A DNA stretch of 35,404 nt from assembly GCF_028694605.1 (NCBI RefSeq), contig NZ_JAQVKP010000014.1, positions 1-35,404 of the forward strand, in the 5' to 3' direction. A program made the translations under genes and the position numbers. The stretch comes from Sulfurimonas sp. GTDB lineage: Bacteria > Campylobacterota > Campylobacteria > Campylobacterales > Sulfurimonadaceae. A model generated the notes under the pieces. It ran no database searches, was not told where the DNA came from, and saw only the letters and a list, made by a program, of their open reading frames with translations. Shown here piece after piece: positions 33,504 to 35,404 of the stretch. Every line of letters begins with the position of its first letter. Positions within the stretch are counted from its first letter, which is position 1.

Positions 33504-33569
33504 TGTCAAGTTTATGTTATTGCTTTCAATGGAATGGTACAACGTGGTGAAACTTGACATGTAATGTCA
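33504..33569. promoter_or_regulatory. inverted repeats overlapping the -35 of the adhesin operon
   Basis: TGTCAAGTTT (33504-33513) and AAACTTGACA (33550-33559) are perfect 10-bp inverted copies. The right one contains the TTGACA -35. TGACAT-GTA-ATGTCA (33555-33569) is a second palindrome over the same -35. Confidence 0.5.
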
Positions 33570-33597
33570 TATTGATATCATTATAATATACTATAAT
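33554..33597 (+). promoter_or_regulatory. promoter of the OmpA-like/adhesin operon
   Basis: TTGACA (33554-33559) with TATCAT at 33576-33581 (16-bp spacer). Another TATAAT lies at 33592-33597. The gene starts at 33623. Confidence 0.5.
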
Positions 33598-33622
33598 TTG
33601 CAACAAAAAGTAAAGGCTACAA

Positions 33623-34465
33623 ATGAGAAAAAGATATATCCAGGTAGTTGGTTTAATATTTGCTGTTTTTTTAATAAATGGGTGTGGAGCGAAGCATGTT
33701 GCTAAGCTAGACCCTATTATCTATACGCATGATAAAGCACAGATTTTGTTTTATCGGGATGCATCTTCTGATAGACCGGTTACGCTTATGGTAGAGGACC
33801 GTATTGTAGGTGTGATAAAGTCCAATCAATACTTAGAAACAAGCGTATGTTCAGGGAAGTTTCCAGTGCGTATCTCAACAAGAGTTGACGATAAGATGTA
33901 TGAGCGAAATACGACAGTTGATGTACCGAGTAAATCAATGTTGTATATATTTGTAGATACCACAAAGCAATTAGCGGAACCCAAGGTAGTGAACATCTCA
34001 TCAAAAGAGAATATCACAAAAGGAAAAAGCAAAGGCACTTATGTGGTGAATCGTTATGTTCCAAATTGTTTAAAATATATGGATATTTCTGCAGATGCAC
34101 TTTTTGCATTTGATAGTTCCTCGCTTAGACCTGAAGGCAAAGAGAAATTAACCAAACTTGCTGAAGTTCTTCAAGCTAAATCTGTTCAAGCTGAACAGAT
34201 GATTATAGAAGGGCATACAGATAGGATCGGTAGCGTTGCGTACAACAATAAGCTTTCGCTGTCCAGAGCACAAAGTGTTATAAGCTATCTCAAATCCCAA
34301 GGAGTTACTACGCCTATGGTCCCAAGAGGGATGGGTAAAAGTACCCCGGTGACAGATGGATGTCATGGTGTTACTCCTACAGAGAAGCTCAAAGAGTGTT
34401 TGCAACCTGACAGAAGAGTTCGCATAGAGTTTGTGGGCAAAAGCTATAATGCTATCAAAAATTAA
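33623..34465 (+). CDS. OmpA-like peptidoglycan-binding lipoprotein
   Basis: 280 residues with signal peptide and lipobox INGC (Cys 21). An N-terminal domain of about 120 residues is rich in strands (LMVEDRIVGVIKSNQYLE). The C-terminal OmpA domain starts ALFAFDSSSLRPEG (159-172), with EGHTDRIG (D200) and LSLSRAQSV (R215) as diaminopimelate-binding residues and DRRVRIEF at the end. Two Cys lie in the VTDGCHGV...KECL insert. It precedes the giant adhesin by 18 bp, so it probably helps anchor or export it at the cell wall. Confidence 0.88.
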   Translation: MRKRYIQVVGLIFAVFLINGCGAKHVAKLDPIIYTHDKAQILFYRDASSDRPVTLMVEDRIVGVIKSNQYLETSVCSGKFPVRISTRVDDKMYERNTTVDVPSKSMLYIFVDTTKQLAEPKVVNISSKENITKGKSKGTYVVNRYVPNCLKYMDISADALFAFDSSSLRPEGKEKLTKLAEVLQAKSVQAEQMIIEGHTDRIGSVAYNNKLSLSRAQSVISYLKSQGVTTPMVPRGMGKSTPVTDGCHGVTPTEKLKECLQPDRRVRIEFVGKSYNAIKN

Positions 34466-34483
34466 GAAGGGAGGTATATAAAG

Positions 34484-35404
34484 ATGAAAAATATCATAAA
34501 AGTGATAAATACCAAAGATCATACTGTTTCCAAAATCAATATAGATAAAAATGCAACAAGTGCAAATCCACTGGTCATAAAAGCGCAACCAAATAGCTCT
34601 TATGAGTTTTTTGCCCCTTCTATAGGCAAAGCGCCCAACGAACTTATAATGACACGAAATGGCAATGATCTTAAAATCAGAATTAAAATCAAAAAAACAG
34701 ATAAAGATGAAGATGACTCCGTAATCATTATAAAAGATTATTACACACATGGTGAAGGAGATCTGACAGGTATTGCAGAAGACAATCAATACTACAGCTA
34801 TGTCCCTGAAGAAGTTGACTCCAACTATATTGCATCAAACCTTGACGATGGGATTACCTCATTTCAAGCGCTTGGAGAATACGATGAGATCGCCGCGATT
34901 CCATGGTGGTCTCTAGGAGCTCTTGCTCCACTGGCAGCTCTTGGTGGCGGAGGCAGAGATAACAATACCGCTCCTGTTGCAATTCCAAGTACACCAAGTG
35001 GTGATGAAGATACAAATATACCAATAGCACTTGCAGGTACAGATAAAGATGGCACTATTGTTTCAGTCAATGTTACAACACTGCCTCCTGAAACAGAGGG
35101 CGTGCTTTACTATAGTGATGGAGTAACACCTGTAAGTACATCAACTCCACTTACACCTTCAGAAGCTGCGAGTTTAGTGTTTGTTCCTGCTACTAACTTT
35201 AATGATACAGTTACAATTCCCTTCACTGTTACAGACAATGATGGGGCAACAAGTCCAATTGCGTACGAAGTCATCACTGTTGACCCTGTGAATGATGACT
35301 TTACTGATAACAATGAGACCGTAGCTACCGATGAAGATACGACAGCTACAGGTAATGTGATCGACGGCACCAGCGCAGATGGACCGATTAGTGTCACTAC
35401 ATTT
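34484..35404 (+). CDS. giant BapA/LapA-type adhesin, 5' end
   Basis: ATG 34484 after GGGAGG opens a frame that runs in phase to the window edge (307 codons, no stop). Residues 1-135 resemble the BapA-prefix domain (NELIMTRNGNDLKIRIK, SVIIIKDYYTHGEGDLTGI). Then comes a hydrophobic Gly/Ala segment (WWSLGALAPLAALGGGG, 141-157), as in adhesins kept at the surface by an N-terminal plug. From 163 acidic Thr-rich repeats begin (DEDTNIPIALAGTDKDG ... FTVTDNDGATSP; then VATDEDTTATGNV), of the VCBS/tandem-95 class. The protein is probably thousands of residues long. Likely substrate of the divergent T1SS. Confidence 0.85.
   Translation, partial: MKNIIKVINTKDHTVSKINIDKNATSANPLVIKAQPNSSYEFFAPSIGKAPNELIMTRNGNDLKIRIKIKKTDKDEDDSVIIIKDYYTHGEGDLTGIAEDNQYYSYVPEEVDSNYIASNLDDGITSFQALGEYDEIAAIPWWSLGALAPLAALGGGGRDNNTAPVAIPSTPSGDEDTNIPIALAGTDKDGTIVSVNVTTLPPETEGVLYYSDGVTPVSTSTPLTPSEAASLVFVPATNFNDTVTIPFTVTDNDGATSPIAYEVITVDPVNDDFTDNNETVATDEDTTATGNVIDGTSADGPISVTTF

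Larger units (their letters stand above)
33296..33622. other. promoter region between divergent secretion and adhesin operons
   Basis: About 330 bp without a gene. It holds inverted repeats near the predicted adhesin-operon promoter (listed separately) and short open frames with no family resemblance. Confidence 0.5.
22540..35404. mobile_element. accessory island inserted in comM (left end to window edge)
   Basis: From the comM breakpoint onward no core gene is seen. The content is defence genes, broken genes, an IS remnant and a secretion/adhesin block. The far boundary is not in the window, so this could be one element or several neighbouring insertions. The moxR/nuclease junction at 27,735 shows it is composite. 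Confidence 0.55.

Noticed and set aside
33340..33545. Short plus-strand frames in the gap before the OmpA-like gene
   Set aside because: No ribosome site, stops in each frame and no family resemblance.
34148..34789. 213-codon minus-strand open frame
   Set aside because: Antisense to the OmpA-like gene and the adhesin start. Both plus-strand products have clear domains, so this is a shadow.
1..35404. CRISPR arrays, tRNA or rRNA genes
   Set aside because: No regularly spaced repeats of CRISPR type and no tRNA-like cloverleaf with CCA-proximal arms was noticed on either strand.

Overview
The window looks like a chromosomal segment from a Campylobacterota bacterium, most probably Sulfurimonas or a close relative. 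The support is AT-rich DNA, genes such as the fused siroheme decarboxylase, a Tat-exported flavocytochrome c-type flavoprotein and an epsilon-type SpeE homologue, and the local order glmM-lspA and tig-clpP-def. No tRNA, rRNA or CRISPR array is visible.

Bases 1-21,660 are ordinary core chromosome. At 387-4020 is a tetrapyrrole block. A two-domain AsnC/Lrp-type siroheme decarboxylase leads a minus-strand operon that also holds three small membrane proteins and an NAD-binding epimerase-like protein. It is divergent from a Met8/CysG-N type siroheme synthase. One perfect FNR-type box (TTGAT-N4-ATCAA) lies between them, about 41.5-42.5 bp upstream of a predicted start in both directions. Next come an MFS transporter, a TrpD2-like protein, a decapitated SDR gene remnant, a lipoprotein pair, a FadL-type outer-membrane protein and a DUF302-like lipoprotein. 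The last two share GTGAT-N6-ATCAC palindromes upstream. Then follow purM, a DUF2892 protein, the FccB-like flavoprotein, speE-like/coaE/dapF, prfA/rpsT, glmM/lspA and tig/clpP/degenerate GGDEF/def.

At 21,667 comM starts but is cut at codon 291, in the conserved Gly-Gly-Gly run. From 22,540 a transposon-like end begins (TGT plus a 20-bp direct repeat). From there to the end of the window the DNA is accessory and mosaic. It contains a class I methyltransferase, a frameshifted small gene, a two-gene Pycsar-like antiphage operon (class III nucleotidyl cyclase plus two-TM effector) flanked by inverted repeats and by related intergenic elements, an Excalibur-domain secreted protein, a DUF4236 coiled-coil protein coupled to an exported PD-(D/E)XK-like nuclease, and a moxR fragment fused tail to tail with that nuclease at a palindromic junction. 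The remainder is a type I secretion system (TolC, ABC, HlyD) divergent from an OmpA-like lipoprotein and the 5' end of a giant BapA/LapA-type adhesin that runs off the window. A decayed IS1595-family transposase tail sits between the two divergent secretion/adhesin operons.

How the parts work together: the core block makes siroheme-derived haem under probable oxygen/nitrogen-oxide control, alongside sulfur oxidation and housekeeping functions. The island adds phage defence and surface attachment, at the cost of the competence-related gene comM. The other half of comM and the far end of the island are outside this window.
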